NCBI RefSeq assembly: GCF_000014185.1
Contig: NC_008148.1
Span: 1,406,001 to 1,470,000, forward strand
Direction: 5' to 3'
Length of the DNA: 64,000 bases
Source of the DNA: Rubrobacter xylanophilus DSM 9941
GTDB taxonomy: Bacteria > Actinomycetota > Rubrobacteria > Rubrobacterales > Rubrobacteraceae
The translations under genes were made by a program, and so were the position numbers. Shown here in pieces: positions 9,394-18,056 of this stretch; within the stretch, counting starts at the first letter, position 1; each line of letters opens with the position of its first letter. A model generated the notes under the pieces. It did no database searches, was not told where the DNA came from, and saw only the letters and a program-made list of their open reading frames with translations.

Positions 9394-10071
9394 GTGCGCA
9401 ACATCGACGTCTTCTGCGTCTTCCCCCGCGCCGTGGAGGCCGCGGTCCGGGTCGGGGTCGTCGGGCGGGCCATCGAGCGCGGGCTGGTGGGGCTGCGCTG
9501 CTTCGACCTGCGCGAGTACTCCCCGGACGGCCGGATAGACGACATGCCCTACGGCGGCGGGCCGGGGATGGTGGTGCGGGTGGACGTCGTGGCCCGGGCG
9601 CTGGAGGAGGTCTACGGCGTTCCCGCCCGGAGGGTCCGGGAGGGGCGCCGGGTGGTGCTCACCGAGGCGTGGGGCCGGGTGATGGACCAGCGGTACGTGG
9701 ACGAGGTGGCGGCCGGGCCGGACGTGACGGTCGTCTGCGGGCGCTACGGGGGGGTGGACGAGCGGGTGCGCACCGAGCTCGCCACCGAGACCGTCTCGCT
9801 CGGCGACTTCGTGCTCTCCGGCGGGGAGATCGTCGCGGCGGCGCTCGCGGACGCCGCGTTTCGCCGGATAGAGGGGGTGCTCGGCAACCGGGAGAGCCTG
9901 CTCGGGGAGTCGTTCTCGGAGGAGGGGGTGCTCGGCCCGCCCCAGTACACCCGCCCCGCCGTCTGGGAGGGGGTCGCGGTGCCGGAGGTGCTGCTCTCGG
10001 GGGACCACGGCAGGATAAAGGCCTGGCGTGAGGAGCAGGGCCGCCTGCGGGCCGCGCGCAGGGGGCGGTAG
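9394..10071 (+). CDS. trmD: tRNA (guanine-N1)-methyltransferase
   Basis: Methylates G37 of tRNAs that read CNN codons, preventing +1 frameshifts. The 225-residue protein has the trefoil-knot SAM site with [11 protein letters not shown] and [10 protein letters not shown], and the conserved [12 protein letters not shown] loop. The C-terminal helices ([13 protein letters not shown]) bind the tRNA. Start GTG, 8 nt after rimM. It is followed by a 121-nt gap with its own promoter for rplS, so rplS is not purely dependent on this operon. Confidence 0.96.
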   Translation: MRNIDVFCVFPRAVEAAVRVGVVGRAIERGLVGLRCFDLREYSPDGRIDDMPYGGGPGMVVRVDVVARALEEVYGVPARRVREGRRVVLTEAWGRVMDQRYVDEVAAGPDVTVVCGRYGGVDERVRTELATETVSLGDFVLSGGEIVAAALADAAFRRIEGVLGNRESLLGESFSEEGVLGPPQYTRPAVWEGVAVPEVLLSGDHGRIKAWREEQGRLRAARRGR

Positions 10072-10077
10072 GGAGAT

Positions 10078-10105
10078 GGAGGCCCCGCGGCCTCCGTGCT
10101 ATCAT
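10078..10105 (+). promoter_or_regulatory. Inverted repeat abutting extended -10 before rplS
   Basis: A perfect repeat GGAGGCC-CCGC-GGCCTCC (10078-10095) is followed at once by GTGCTATCAT, an extended -10 (TGn then TATCAT at 10100-10105). The repeat occupies the -35 region, where no TTGACA-like box is present. The rpsB promoter has the same layout. The hairpin could also end trmD transcripts, but no T run follows. Confidence 0.5.
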
Positions 10106-10192
10106 CCTGCAGTCGCAGGGGGCGGCGGCGTGGCACCGTGCCGCCCGGGGGCGGCTGGCAAGAACACCCTTCTAGCGAGAGGAGCGTCCACC

Positions 10193-10522
10193 ATGATAAC
10201 CAGCGAGGACATCAGGGAGCGCGGGGTTCCGGACTTCAAGCCCGGGGACACCATCCGGGTCGAGTACCGGGTGGTGGAGGGCAACCGCGAGCGCACGCAG
10301 GCCTTCGAGGGCCTGTGCATCGCCCGCCGGGGCAGCGGGATAAGCCAGACCTTCGTGGTCCGCAAGAACTCCTTCGGCGTCGACGTGGAGCGCATCTTCC
10401 CGCTCCACTCCCCGAAGATAGCCGGGATAAAGGTGATCTCGCGCGGCGCGCCGCGCCGGGCGAAGCTCTACTACATCCGGGAGAAGGTCGGGCGCAAGGC
10501 CCGCGTGAAGAAGGCGCGCTAG
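10193..10522 (+). CDS. rplS: 50S ribosomal protein L19
   Basis: Large-subunit protein of 109 residues at the 30S-50S interface. It carries the conserved core [25 protein letters not shown] and [13 protein letters not shown] with a basic C-terminus. The ATG follows a Shine-Dalgarno gagaggag; the frame is open further upstream but that part is not L19. The 87 nt between the candidate -10 and the ATG contain further GC-rich repeat sequence (10127-10147) that could fold, so leader control by a ribosomal protein is possible but not shown. Confidence 0.95.
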   Translation: MITSEDIRERGVPDFKPGDTIRVEYRVVEGNRERTQAFEGLCIARRGSGISQTFVVRKNSFGVDVERIFPLHSPKIAGIKVISRGAPRRAKLYYIREKVGRKARVKKAR

Positions 10523-10530
10523 CGGGGTCC

Positions 10531-11145
10531 TTGGCCGAGGCCGCCTCGCCCGGCGAAAGAGAGCTCTACGCCTTCGACGCCGCGTGGGCGGCGTCGCGGC
10601 GCCCCCCGGTGGCCGGGGTGGACGAGGCCGGCCGGGGGGCCCTGGCCGGGCCGCTGGTCGCCGCCGCCGTCATCCTCGACGGCGGCGTGGTGGAGGGGCT
10701 CGACGACTCCAAGCGGCTCGCGCGCCCGGCGCGCGAGCGACTGCTGCCCGAGGTGCTCGGCTCGGCCGAGGCCCTCTCGGTGGTGGTCTTCCCCGCCTGG
10801 TGGATAGACGAGCACGGGCTCGGGGCGGCCAACCGCGAGGTTCTCCGCCGGGCGGTGGGGCGGCTGCTCCCGCGTGCGGGGTGCTGTCTGGCCGACGGCA
10901 ACCTGAGGCTCGGCCCCCGGATTGACTGCCTGCCGGGCGCCGACGGCAGGAGCGCCGCGGTGGCGGCCGCCAGCGTGGTGGCCAAGGTGCTCAGGGACGC
11001 CGCCATGTCCGCCCTCGGTGCCGCCCACCCGGGCTACGGCTTCGAGCGCAACTGCGGCTACGGGACGCCCGAGCACCGCCGGGCGCTGGCCCGGCTCGGC
11101 CCCTGCCGGGTCCACCGGCTCAGCTACGCGGGGGTCGGCGGCTGA
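10531..11145 (+). CDS. rnhB: Ribonuclease HII
   Basis: Removes ribonucleotides from RNA-DNA hybrids, 204 residues. The active-site motif GVDEAGRGALAGP supplies Asp31 and Glu32; DDSK near residue 59 and the later LADGN and SVVAKVLRD segments complete the family pattern. The TTG 8 nt after rplS is the only plausible start near the conserved N-terminus. It overlaps the next gene by 4 nt. Confidence 0.93.
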   Translation: MAEAASPGERELYAFDAAWAASRRPPVAGVDEAGRGALAGPLVAAAVILDGGVVEGLDDSKRLARPARERLLPEVLGSAEALSVVVFPAWWIDEHGLGAANREVLRRAVGRLLPRAGCCLADGNLRLGPRIDCLPGADGRSAAVAAASVVAKVLRDAAMSALGAAHPGYGFERNCGYGTPEHRRALARLGPCRVHRLSYAGVGG

Positions 11146-11501
11146 GCGGGACGGCGGCCCCCGGCGCGCGGGGGGAGGAGCTCGCGCTCGCCTACCTCCG
11201 CCGCCTGGGATACACCCTCGTCGAGCGCAACTACCGGACCCGCCGCGGGGAGATCGACCTGATCCTGAAGGACGGCGCGACCCTGGTCTTCGTCGAGGTC
11301 AAGCTGCGCCGGGGCGCGGGATTCGGGGAGCCGGTGGAGGCGGTGACCCCGGCCAAGCGCCGCAGGCTCCGGCTCGCGGCCGACCAGTACCTGGCGGAGA
11401 GGAGCCCCGTCTGCGAGGAGGTGCGCTTCGACGTGGTGGGCATCCTGGCGCCGCGCGGCGGGGGGCTGCGCATCAGGCATGTCAGGGAGGCATTCTTCTA
11501 A
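11142..11501 (+). CDS. yraN: YraN/UPF0102 family nuclease-like protein (CTG start)
   Basis: A 119-residue reading frame that begins at a CTG overlapping the rnhB stop as CTGA. It has the clear YraN pattern: GEELALAYLRRLGYTLVERNY, then RRGEIDLIL and FVEVKLR, the PD-(D/E)XK-like core with Glu-Asp and Glu-x-Lys, and a C-terminus RFDVVGIL. No ATG, GTG or TTG occurs in frame before the core; the first GTG would leave only ~50 residues. A GGGGGT box sits 6 nt before the CTG. The family's biological role is uncertain; it is usually found beside rnhB, as here. Confidence 0.85.
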   Translation: MSGTAAPGARGEELALAYLRRLGYTLVERNYRTRRGEIDLILKDGATLVFVEVKLRRGAGFGEPVEAVTPAKRRRLRLAADQYLAERSPVCEEVRFDVVGILAPRGGGLRIRHVREAFF

Positions 11502-11507
11502 AAGGTG

Positions 11508-11535
11508 TTGCAAAGGATGCAAGGGCCTTTATACT
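11508..11535 (+). promoter_or_regulatory. Promoter of comM-dprA-whiG
   Basis: TTGCAA (11508-11513), a 16-nt spacer and TATACT (11530-11535), placed in the 120-nt gap after yraN. This is a good match to a housekeeping sigma promoter and leaves a leader of about 80 nt before comM. Confidence 0.65.
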
Positions 11536-11621
11536 CCCTTTGAGTTAGCGCGTTTTCCGGAGGCGGGGACTCTAAAAGAGAAGGTCCTTGGCTCCCGCGA
11601 CGGAGGAGGGAGGGTGAGCCG

Positions 11622-13127
11622 ATGTCTGTCTGCCGGGTCAGGAGCCTTGCGCTGGTGGGCATAGACGCACTCCCCGTCGACGTGGAGGTAGACATGGGGC
11701 CCGGGCTGCCGGGCTTCTCCGTCGTCGGGCTGCCGGACGCGGCGGTGCAGGAGGCCCGCGAGAGGGTCAGGGTGGCGATCTCCAACGCCGGCTACAGGTT
11801 CCCCTCCAAGAAGGTCATCGTGAACCTCGCCCCGGCCAACCTGCGCAAGGAGGGGGCCGCCTTCGACCTGCCCATCGCCCTCGGCGTGCTCGCCGCCTGC
11901 GGGGTCGTCCCGCCCGCGGCGCTCGAAGGGGTGGCCGTCGCCGGGGAGCTCTCTCTGGACGGGAGCCTGCGCGGCGTGCGCGGGGCGCTCTCGCTGGCCG
12001 ACGGCGCCCGGCGCGGGGGGATGGGCAGGCTGCTCGTCCCCGCGCAGAGCGCCCCGGAGGCCGCCTCCATAGGCGGGATAGAGGTCTACGCCGCGGCGGG
12101 GCTGGAGGAGGCCGTCGGGGTTCTGCGCGGCGGGGGGAAGCCCGTCCGGGGGGAGCCCTTCGAGCGGGCCCCGGAGGGCGCTTTCGGGGAAGACTTCGAG
12201 GAGGTGGCCGGGCAGGAGTACGCCAAGCGGGCGCTCGAGGTCTCCGCCGCCGGGGGGCACAACGTCCTGATGAGCGGCCCCCCCGGCTCCGGCAAGACCA
12301 TGCTCGCCCGCAGGCTCCCCGGGATACTGCCGCCGCTCACGCTCGAGGAGAGCATCGAGGTCACCAAGGTGCACAGCGCCGCCGGGCTCGCGAACGGCGG
12401 CCTGATCCGGCGGCGGCCCTTCCGCGCCCCGCACCACACCGTCTCCGCCGCCGGGCTCGCCGGAGGGGGGCCCAACCCGCGCCCCGGCGAGGTCTCCCTG
12501 GCCCACCACGGCGTGCTCTTCCTCGACGAGCTCCCGGAGTTCGGCCGCTCCGCCCTGGAGGTGCTCCGGCAGCCGCTGGAGGACGGCCGGGTCACCATCT
12601 CCCGCGTGGCCGGGACCGTCAGCTACCCCGCGCGGATCACCCTGGTCTGCGCGATGAACCCCTGCCCGTGCGGCTACGCCGGCGACCCGCGCCGGGGGTG
12701 CCGGTGCACCCCCGGCCAGATCGAACGCTACCGGGGCCGGATCTCCGGCCCTCTGCTGGACCGGCTGGACCTCTTCGTGGAGGTGCCGCGGCTCGGCGGC
12801 GAGGAGCTCAGGGCCGCCGGGGTGGCCGAGCCCTCGTGGCGCATCCGCGAGCGCGTCGAGGCGGCCCGCCGGGTCCAGACGGAGCGCCAGGGCGTCCCCA
12901 ACGCGGCGCTCGCGGGGCGCCGGCTGCGCGAGGTCTGCCGGCTCGGGCCGGAGGCGGAGGCGCTGCTCGTGCGGGCGGTGGACCGGATGGGGCTCTCCGG
13001 GAGGGCCCACGACCGCGTGCTGCGCGTGGCCCGTACGGTCGCCGACCTCGCCGGCAGGGCGGAGACAGGACCGGAGCACCTCGCCGAGGCGCTGAACTAC
13101 AGGAGGCCCGGTGCCCTCGACCGCTGA
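11622..13127 (+). CDS. comM: ComM/YifB family Mg-chelatase-like AAA+ ATPase
   Basis: Ring ATPase of 501 residues; ComM helps branch migration during natural transformation in the species studied. The N-terminal Lon-like/ChlI domain (VGIDALPVDVEVDMGPGLPGF, residues ~10-160) precedes the AAA+ core with Walker A GPPGSGKT at 219-226, Walker B VLFLDELPEF, and the Cys-rich CAMNPCPCGY segment typical of this family. The neighbour dprA overlaps its end by 17 nt, a standard pair in transformation-related loci. Whether this organism is competent cannot be told from the window. Confidence 0.93.
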   Translation: MSVCRVRSLALVGIDALPVDVEVDMGPGLPGFSVVGLPDAAVQEARERVRVAISNAGYRFPSKKVIVNLAPANLRKEGAAFDLPIALGVLAACGVVPPAALEGVAVAGELSLDGSLRGVRGALSLADGARRGGMGRLLVPAQSAPEAASIGGIEVYAAAGLEEAVGVLRGGGKPVRGEPFERAPEGAFGEDFEEVAGQEYAKRALEVSAAGGHNVLMSGPPGSGKTMLARRLPGILPPLTLEESIEVTKVHSAAGLANGGLIRRRPFRAPHHTVSAAGLAGGGPNPRPGEVSLAHHGVLFLDELPEFGRSALEVLRQPLEDGRVTISRVAGTVSYPARITLVCAMNPCPCGYAGDPRRGCRCTPGQIERYRGRISGPLLDRLDLFVEVPRLGGEELRAAGVAEPSWRIRERVEAARRVQTERQGVPNAALAGRRLREVCRLGPEAEALLVRAVDRMGLSGRAHDRVLRVARTVADLAGRAETGPEHLAEALNYRRPGALDR

Positions 13128-14217
13128 GGCCCGCGCCGCCTACCTGCTCCTCTCCTTTCTGCAGGCGAGGGCGGGCAGGAGCCTCGTGCGGAGGCTCGGC
13201 GGGGACCCTGCCGGGGCCTGGGTCTCCCTTCCCGCGGGAGAGCTCGAGCGGGAGTACGGCCTGGGCGCGAAGGACGCAAGCGAGCTCGCCCGGCTGCGGG
13301 AGACCCTCGACGTGGAGGGGGTGCTCCGCGAGCTCGCGGGCAGGGGGATCTCCGTCCTCACCCCCGCCGACGCGGCGTACCCGCACGCGCTGCGGGAGAT
13401 CCCCGACCCCCCGCCCGCGCTCTTCGTCGACGGCGCGCTCCCGGTAGGGGAGGCGGTGGCGGTGGTCGGGAGCCGGAAGCCCTCCCCCGGCGGGCTGGAG
13501 GTCGCCCGGAGGCTGGGGCGGGCGCTCGCCGGGCGGGGCGTGTGCGTGATCAGCGGCCTGGCCCTCGGCGTAGATGCGGCGGCGCACGAGGGGGCGCTCC
13601 TGGCGGGAGGCCCCACGGTCGGGGTGCTCGGTTGCGGCATAGACGTGGTCTACCCGCGCGTCAACGCCCGGCTCTTCGGGGAGGTCCGGGCGGCCGGGGG
13701 GATCGTCTCCGAGTACTACCTCGGCGAGCCGCCGCTCGCCTGGCGCTTTCCGGCCAGGAACAGGATCATCGCCGGGCTCGCCCGGGTCGTGGTGGTCGTC
13801 GAGGCCGCCGAGCGGAGCGGGGCGCTCATCACCGCCCGGCACGCCCTGGAGTCCGGCCGCGACGTCTGGGCGGTGCCCGGTCCGGTGGGCTTCGCCGGGT
13901 GCAGGGGCTCCAACCGCCTGCTGGCCGACGGGGCCGGGGTGTTGTGGGACATCGGCGAGTTCGTGGAGGCCGTGGCCCCGGGCCGGGAGGGCGCGGCGGA
14001 GGAGGCCGGCGGGGGGGCGCCACCGCCCCCGGGCCTCCCCGCCGGCGAGGCCGCGGTGCTCGGCGCTCTGGGGTTCGAGCCCGCCCCCGCCGACGAGGTC
14101 GCGCAGAGGTGCGGGCTCGCCATGGGCCAGGTGCTCTCCGCCCTCTCCATGCTCGAGCTCAAGGGGTACGTCGTGCGGGACGCGGGCGGGGGGTTCGTCA
14201 GGAGGGCCGATCTGTGA
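13111..14217 (+). CDS. dprA: DNA processing protein DprA
   Basis: DprA/Smf of 368 residues, which protects incoming single-stranded DNA and loads RecA during transformation. The Rossmann-like core contains VVGSRKPSPGGLEVARRLG, ISGLALGVDAAAHEGAL, GCGIDVVYPR and FPARNRIIAGL, with SGALITARHALE and VWAVPGP. A C-terminal winged-helix DML1-like domain (ADEVAQRCGLAMGQVLSAL) completes it. The GTG start lies inside comM. The gene overlaps whiG by 4 nt. Confidence 0.95.
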   Translation: MPSTAEARAAYLLLSFLQARAGRSLVRRLGGDPAGAWVSLPAGELEREYGLGAKDASELARLRETLDVEGVLRELAGRGISVLTPADAAYPHALREIPDPPPALFVDGALPVGEAVAVVGSRKPSPGGLEVARRLGRALAGRGVCVISGLALGVDAAAHEGALLAGGPTVGVLGCGIDVVYPRVNARLFGEVRAAGGIVSEYYLGEPPLAWRFPARNRIIAGLARVVVVVEAAERSGALITARHALESGRDVWAVPGPVGFAGCRGSNRLLADGAGVLWDIGEFVEAVAPGREGAAEEAGGGAPPPPGLPAGEAAVLGALGFEPAPADEVAQRCGLAMGQVLSALSMLELKGYVVRDAGGGFVRRADL

Positions 14218-15008
14218 GCGGGCCCACGCTCGGCCGGCTCTGGGAGCTCTACGGCCGGGCGCGGGCGGAGGCGGCCGGGCTGCGGGCCGCCGGGCGCGGG
14301 GGGCCGGGGCTGCGGCGGGCCGAGCGCCGGGTGGGCCAGCTGCGCGACCGGCTCGTGGTCAACTACTCCCCGCTCGTAAAGTACGTGGCCGGCAGGATGG
14401 CGGCCCGCATCCCCGGCGGGGTGGAGCAGGAGGATCTCGTCTCGTGGGGGGTGGTGGGGCTCCTCAAGGCCGTGGAGACCTTCGACCCCGCGCGGGGGGC
14501 CAAGTTCGAGACCTACGCCATCTCCAAGATCCGGTGGGCCATCCTGGACGAGCTCAGAAAGGCCGACCCGCTCCCCCGGCGCGTGCGGCGCCGGGTCCGG
14601 GAGACCCAGCGCGCCGCCAGCGCCCTCACCCAGACGCTGCGGCGGGCGCCCACCGAGGCCGAGATAGCGCGCGAGGTGGGGGTGGGGCTCGCCGAGCACC
14701 GGGAGACGCTCGAGCGCTACCACCGCGCCCGCACGTGGTCGCTCGAGGAGCTCCTCTCCGGCATGGGGGAGGGCGGGCGCGAGCTCTCCGTCTCGGATCC
14801 CACAGCCGAGACCGCCGAGCTGCGCGAGCGGCTCGCGGAGGCCCTCGAGTCCCTCAGCGAGCGGGAGCGGGTCGTAATAACCTTCTACTACTACCAGGGG
14901 CTCACGCTGCGCGAGATCGGTCGCGCCCTCAACCTCACGGAGGGGAGGATCTCCCAGATCCTGCGCCGGGCCCTGCAGCGGCTGCGCGACCGGCTCTCAG
15001 GGGTCTAG
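14214..15008 (+). CDS. whiG: WhiG/FliA-type RNA polymerase sigma factor
   Basis: Alternative sigma factor of 264 residues. Region 2 is at VNYSPLVKYVAGRMA to ETFDPARGAKFETYA and IRWAILDELRKAD; region 3 follows with RRAPTEAEIAREVG; region 4 has LSERERVVITFYYYQG and LREIGRALNLTEGRISQIL. No flagellar gene is nearby, so WhiG is the better label. In Streptomyces, and in work on Rubrobacter radiotolerans, WhiG is held by the c-di-GMP-dependent anti-sigma RsiG; a matching rsiG lies at 51.8 kb. The GTG start overlaps dprA as GTGA. Confidence 0.92.
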   Translation: MSGPTLGRLWELYGRARAEAAGLRAAGRGGPGLRRAERRVGQLRDRLVVNYSPLVKYVAGRMAARIPGGVEQEDLVSWGVVGLLKAVETFDPARGAKFETYAISKIRWAILDELRKADPLPRRVRRRVRETQRAASALTQTLRRAPTEAEIAREVGVGLAEHRETLERYHRARTWSLEELLSGMGEGGRELSVSDPTAETAELRERLAEALESLSERERVVITFYYYQGLTLREIGRALNLTEGRISQILRRALQRLRDRLSGV

Positions 15009-15009
15009 A

Positions 15010-15034
15010 AGCCCCTCTGGGGCTGTGCTAGTAT
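15010..15034 (+). promoter_or_regulatory. Inverted repeat abutting extended -10 before rpsB
   Basis: AGCCCC-TCT-GGGGCT (15010-15024) is followed directly by GTGCTAGTAT, an extended -10 (TGC then TAGTAT at 15029-15034). No TTGACA-like -35 is present; the repeat fills that position. This would drive rpsB-tsf-pyrH-frr and beyond. The repeat may also stop whiG transcripts, though no T run follows. Confidence 0.55.
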
Positions 15035-15167
15035 CTTGCGGGTTTAGATTACGCACGCCCGCAGAGGAGGGCTCCCCGAGGGTCCTGGTGGTGGTCCGCA
15101 GGAGGCAGGCCGGATTGCGCGCGGGCGGAGGTTGTAACCACCTGAAAAGAAGGAGCAAGGAAAAGAC

Positions 15168-16088
15168 GTGGAGAGCACTCAGAGCATAGGCATCCGGGAG
15201 CTTCTGGAGGCCGGGGTTCACTTCGGGCACCAGGCCAAGCGGTGGAACCCCAAGATGAAGCGCTACATCTTCGCCGAGCGGGCGGGGGTGCACATCATAG
15301 ACCTGGACCAGACCCTCGACCTGCTCGAGCGGGCGCTGAACTTCATCCGCGGGGTCGCCGAGGCGGGGCAGGACGTGCTGTTCGTCGGGACCAAGAAGCA
15401 GGCCCAGATCACCATCGCCGAGCAGGCCATCCGCTGCGGCCAGCCCTACGTCGCCGAGCGGTACATCGGCGGGCTTCTGACCAACTTCCGGACCATCCGC
15501 CCGCGCATCGAGTACTTCAAGCAGCTCTCCCGGGAGGTGGAGGAGACCCCGGAGGAGGAGCGGAGCGGCAAGGAGTGGTTCGCCCGCCTGCGGGAGTACC
15601 AGAAGCTGCGCCGCAACTTCGCCGGCATCACCGAGATGGAGCGCCTGCCCGGGGCCGTCTACGTGGTCGACCCCAAGCGGGAGGAGCTTCTGGTGAGGGA
15701 GGCCAACCGGCTGCGGATACCGGTGGTGGCCCTCACCGACACCAACTGCGACCCGGACGTCATAGACTACGTTATCCCGGGCAACGACGACGCCATCCGC
15801 TCCATAAGCCTCATAACCCGCCTCATCGCTGACGCGGTGATCGAGGGGCGGGGCGAGGAGTCGGCGGCCGAGGAACGGCCGGTGCCGCCGGCGGTGGAGG
15901 AGGCACAGATGGTCGAAGAGGGTCGGGTTCCGGCGGGCGGGGAGGAGCAGCCCGGCGAGCCTGAGGCTGAGGCGTTTGAGGAGGCCGCTGGAGAGCCGGA
16001 GGACTCCACAGAGGAGGAGGCTGCGGAGGAGCAGGCTGCCTCCCAGGCGGCGCCGGTCGGTGAGGGAGACGAGAGCGAGGAGAGGTAA
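15168..16088 (+). CDS. rpsB: 30S ribosomal protein S2
   Basis: S2 of 306 residues with the hallmark LLEAGVHFGHQAKRWNPKM, the coiled-coil insertion and PVVALTDTNCDPD near residue 190. After residue ~225 there is an acidic Glu/Ala-rich tail of about 80 residues, longer than in E. coli but seen in other high-GC Gram-positives. Start GTG follows aaggagcaagg. A leader of ~125 nt separates it from the promoter and could hold an S2-binding structure; I do not recognise one. Confidence 0.96.
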   Translation: MESTQSIGIRELLEAGVHFGHQAKRWNPKMKRYIFAERAGVHIIDLDQTLDLLERALNFIRGVAEAGQDVLFVGTKKQAQITIAEQAIRCGQPYVAERYIGGLLTNFRTIRPRIEYFKQLSREVEETPEEERSGKEWFARLREYQKLRRNFAGITEMERLPGAVYVVDPKREELLVREANRLRIPVVALTDTNCDPDVIDYVIPGNDDAIRSISLITRLIADAVIEGRGEESAAEERPVPPAVEEAQMVEEGRVPAGGEEQPGEPEAEAFEEAAGEPEDSTEEEAAEEQAASQAAPVGEGDESEER

Positions 16089-16095
16089 CAGAGCG

Positions 16096-16683
16096 TTGGC
16101 TACGCAGATAGAGAAGATAAAGCAGCTTCGCGAGGAGACCGCGGCGGGGATGATGGATGTCAAGCGGGCTCTGGAGGAGTCCGGCGGGGACCTGGACGGG
16201 GCCCGCAGGATCCTCAAGGAGCGCGGGCAGGCCATCGCCGCCAAAAAGAGCCGGCGCGAGACCCACGAGGGCCGGATAGAGGCCTACGTGCACTTCAACG
16301 GCCGGGTGGGGGTCCTGGTGGAGGTCAACTGCGAGACGGACTTCGTCGCCCGGACGCCGGAGTTCCGGGAGTTCTGCCGGGACATCGCGCTGCACATCGC
16401 CTCCATGAAGCCCCTGTGCGTCGCGCCGGAGGACGTCCCCGAGGAGGCGCTCGCGGAGGAGCGCGAGATAGCCGAGAAGCAGGCCGCCGAGATGGGCAAG
16501 CCGGAGCACATAACCCGCCAGATCGTGGAGGGCCGGCTGAAGAAGTGGGTCTCCGAGCAGGCCCTGCTCACCCAGCCCTTCGCCAAGGACCCGGGCAAGA
16601 CCGTCGGGGAGCTGCTGCAGGAGACGGTCAGCAAGGTCGGCGAGAACGTCGTGATCCGCCGCTTCGTTCGCTACGAGCTCTAG
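16096..16683 (+). CDS. tsf: Translation elongation factor Ts (short form)
   Basis: Nucleotide exchange factor for EF-Tu, 195 residues. The N-terminal motif IKQLREETAAGMMDVKRAL and the TDFVAR motif (NCETDFVARTPEF) are present. It is much shorter than the 283-residue E. coli protein and resembles the compact Thermus type with a single core subdomain; such forms usually dimerise, which is a family inference. The TTG start lies 7 nt after rpsB. Confidence 0.95.
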   Translation: MATQIEKIKQLREETAAGMMDVKRALEESGGDLDGARRILKERGQAIAAKKSRRETHEGRIEAYVHFNGRVGVLVEVNCETDFVARTPEFREFCRDIALHIASMKPLCVAPEDVPEEALAEEREIAEKQAAEMGKPEHITRQIVEGRLKKWVSEQALLTQPFAKDPGKTVGELLQETVSKVGENVVIRRFVRYEL

Positions 16684-16701
16684 GCGGGGGCTTTCGGGGC
16701 G

Positions 16702-17469
16702 TTGGGAGAGAGCGCCAGGGCTGCGGAGACCTCGGAGCTCGGACCCCTGAGGCGGGTCGTTCTCAAGCTCTCCGGCGAGAGCCTCGCCGGGAACGGGGGC
16801 TACGGCATAGACCCCGGGAGCCTCGAGGTGAGCGTGGAGCAGGTGCTCGAGGCCGTCGAGGCCGGCGCCGAGCTGGCCATCGTGGTGGGCGGCGGGAACA
16901 TCTTCCGGGGGGCGCAGGTGGCCGACGAGCTGGGCATAGAGAGCGCCACGGCCGACTACATGTCCATGCTCGGCACCGTCATAAACGCCCTCGCGCTGCA
17001 GGCCGCGCTGGAGCGGCGGGGCGTGCCCACCCGGGTGCAGTCGGCGATCGAGATAAAGGAGGTGGCCGAGCCCTACATCCGGCGGCGGGCCATCCGGCAC
17101 CTCGAGAAGGGGCGGGTGGTGATCTTCGCCTCCGGCACCGGCAACCCCTTCTTCACCACCGACACCGGGGCGGCGCTGCGGGCGCTGGAGATAAACGCCG
17201 ACGCGCTGCTGATGGCGAAGAACCGGGTGGACGGCATCTACGACAAGGACCCGCGGGTCCACGGCGACGCCCGGATCGTCCCCAGGCTCGACTACATGGA
17301 GCTTCTCTCCAGGAACCTGGCGGTCATGGACCACACCGCCGCCACCCTGTGCAGCGGGGAGGGCCTGCCGATAATCGTTTTCGATATACTGAAATCCGGC
17401 AATCTGCGCCGCATCCTGCAGGGAGAGAAGGTCGGCTCCCTGGTGTGGAGGGAGCCGCCGGAGCGGTAG
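16702..17469 (+). CDS. pyrH: Uridylate kinase
   Basis: Bacterial UMP kinase of 255 residues (amino-acid kinase fold). Visible motifs are VVLKLSGESLAG, VVGGGNIFRG, DYMSMLGTVINALALQ, GTGNPFFTTDT and the GLPIIVFD segment. The TTG start gives a ~15-residue lead before the kinase core. It sits in the universal rpsB-tsf-pyrH-frr order. PyrH hexamers are usually GTP-activated and UTP-inhibited; that is family knowledge. Confidence 0.95.
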   Translation: MGESARAAETSELGPLRRVVLKLSGESLAGNGGYGIDPGSLEVSVEQVLEAVEAGAELAIVVGGGNIFRGAQVADELGIESATADYMSMLGTVINALALQAALERRGVPTRVQSAIEIKEVAEPYIRRRAIRHLEKGRVVIFASGTGNPFFTTDTGAALRALEINADALLMAKNRVDGIYDKDPRVHGDARIVPRLDYMELLSRNLAVMDHTAATLCSGEGLPIIVFDILKSGNLRRILQGEKVGSLVWREPPER

Positions 17470-17493
17470 AGTGGGCCGAGGAGGAGGCCGAAG

Positions 17494-18054
17494 ATGTCGG
17501 ACGTCATAGACCTTTCGGATGCCGAACGCCGGATGAAGGGGGCGCTCGAGGCGGTCAGGCACCAGTTCGCGACCATCCGCACGGGCAGGGCCAACCCGGC
17601 GCTGCTGGACAGGATCGAGGTGGAGGCCTACGGCACCCGGATGCCGATAAAGAGCGTGGCCAGCATCGGGGCGCCGGAGCCGCGCCTCCTCACCATCACC
17701 CCCTACGACCCCAACCTGCTGAAGACCATAGAGCGGGCCATAAGGGACTCGGACCTCGGGCTCAACCCGCAGAACGACGGCAAGATAATCCGGCTGCCCA
17801 TCCCGGAGCTCACCGAGGAGCGGCGGCGGGAGCTGATCCGGCTGGTCCGCCACATGGCGGAGGAGGGGCGGGTCTCGGTGCGCAACGTCCGCCGGGACGA
17901 GATGCACGACATCCAGCGGCTGCGCAGGGAGGGGGAGATCTCGGAGGACGACGAGCGCCGGGCCGAGGCCGAGCTGCAGAAGCTAACCGACGCCTACATA
18001 AAGCGGATCGACGAGGCGCTGGCCGAGAAAGAAGCCGAGCTGATGGAGGTCTAG
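17494..18054 (+). CDS. frr: Ribosome recycling factor
   Basis: RRF of 186 residues, which splits post-termination ribosomes with EF-G. The C-terminal three-helix bundle carries LTEERRRELIRLVRHMAEEGRVSVRNVRRD, and the N-terminal part has IRTGRANPALLD. Its end carries GGAGGT, which serves as the Shine-Dalgarno for the next gene, uppS. Confidence 0.96.
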   Translation: MSDVIDLSDAERRMKGALEAVRHQFATIRTGRANPALLDRIEVEAYGTRMPIKSVASIGAPEPRLLTITPYDPNLLKTIERAIRDSDLGLNPQNDGKIIRLPIPELTEERRRELIRLVRHMAEEGRVSVRNVRRDEMHDIQRLRREGEISEDDERRAEAELQKLTDAYIKRIDEALAEKEAELMEV

Positions 18055-18056
18055 CG

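Noticed and set aside
17367-17374. GCCGATAA in pyrH (and at 17643 in frr) as WhiG/FliA-type -10 boxes
   Set aside because: Both encode conserved protein segments and neither has a TAAA-type -35 about 15 nt upstream.
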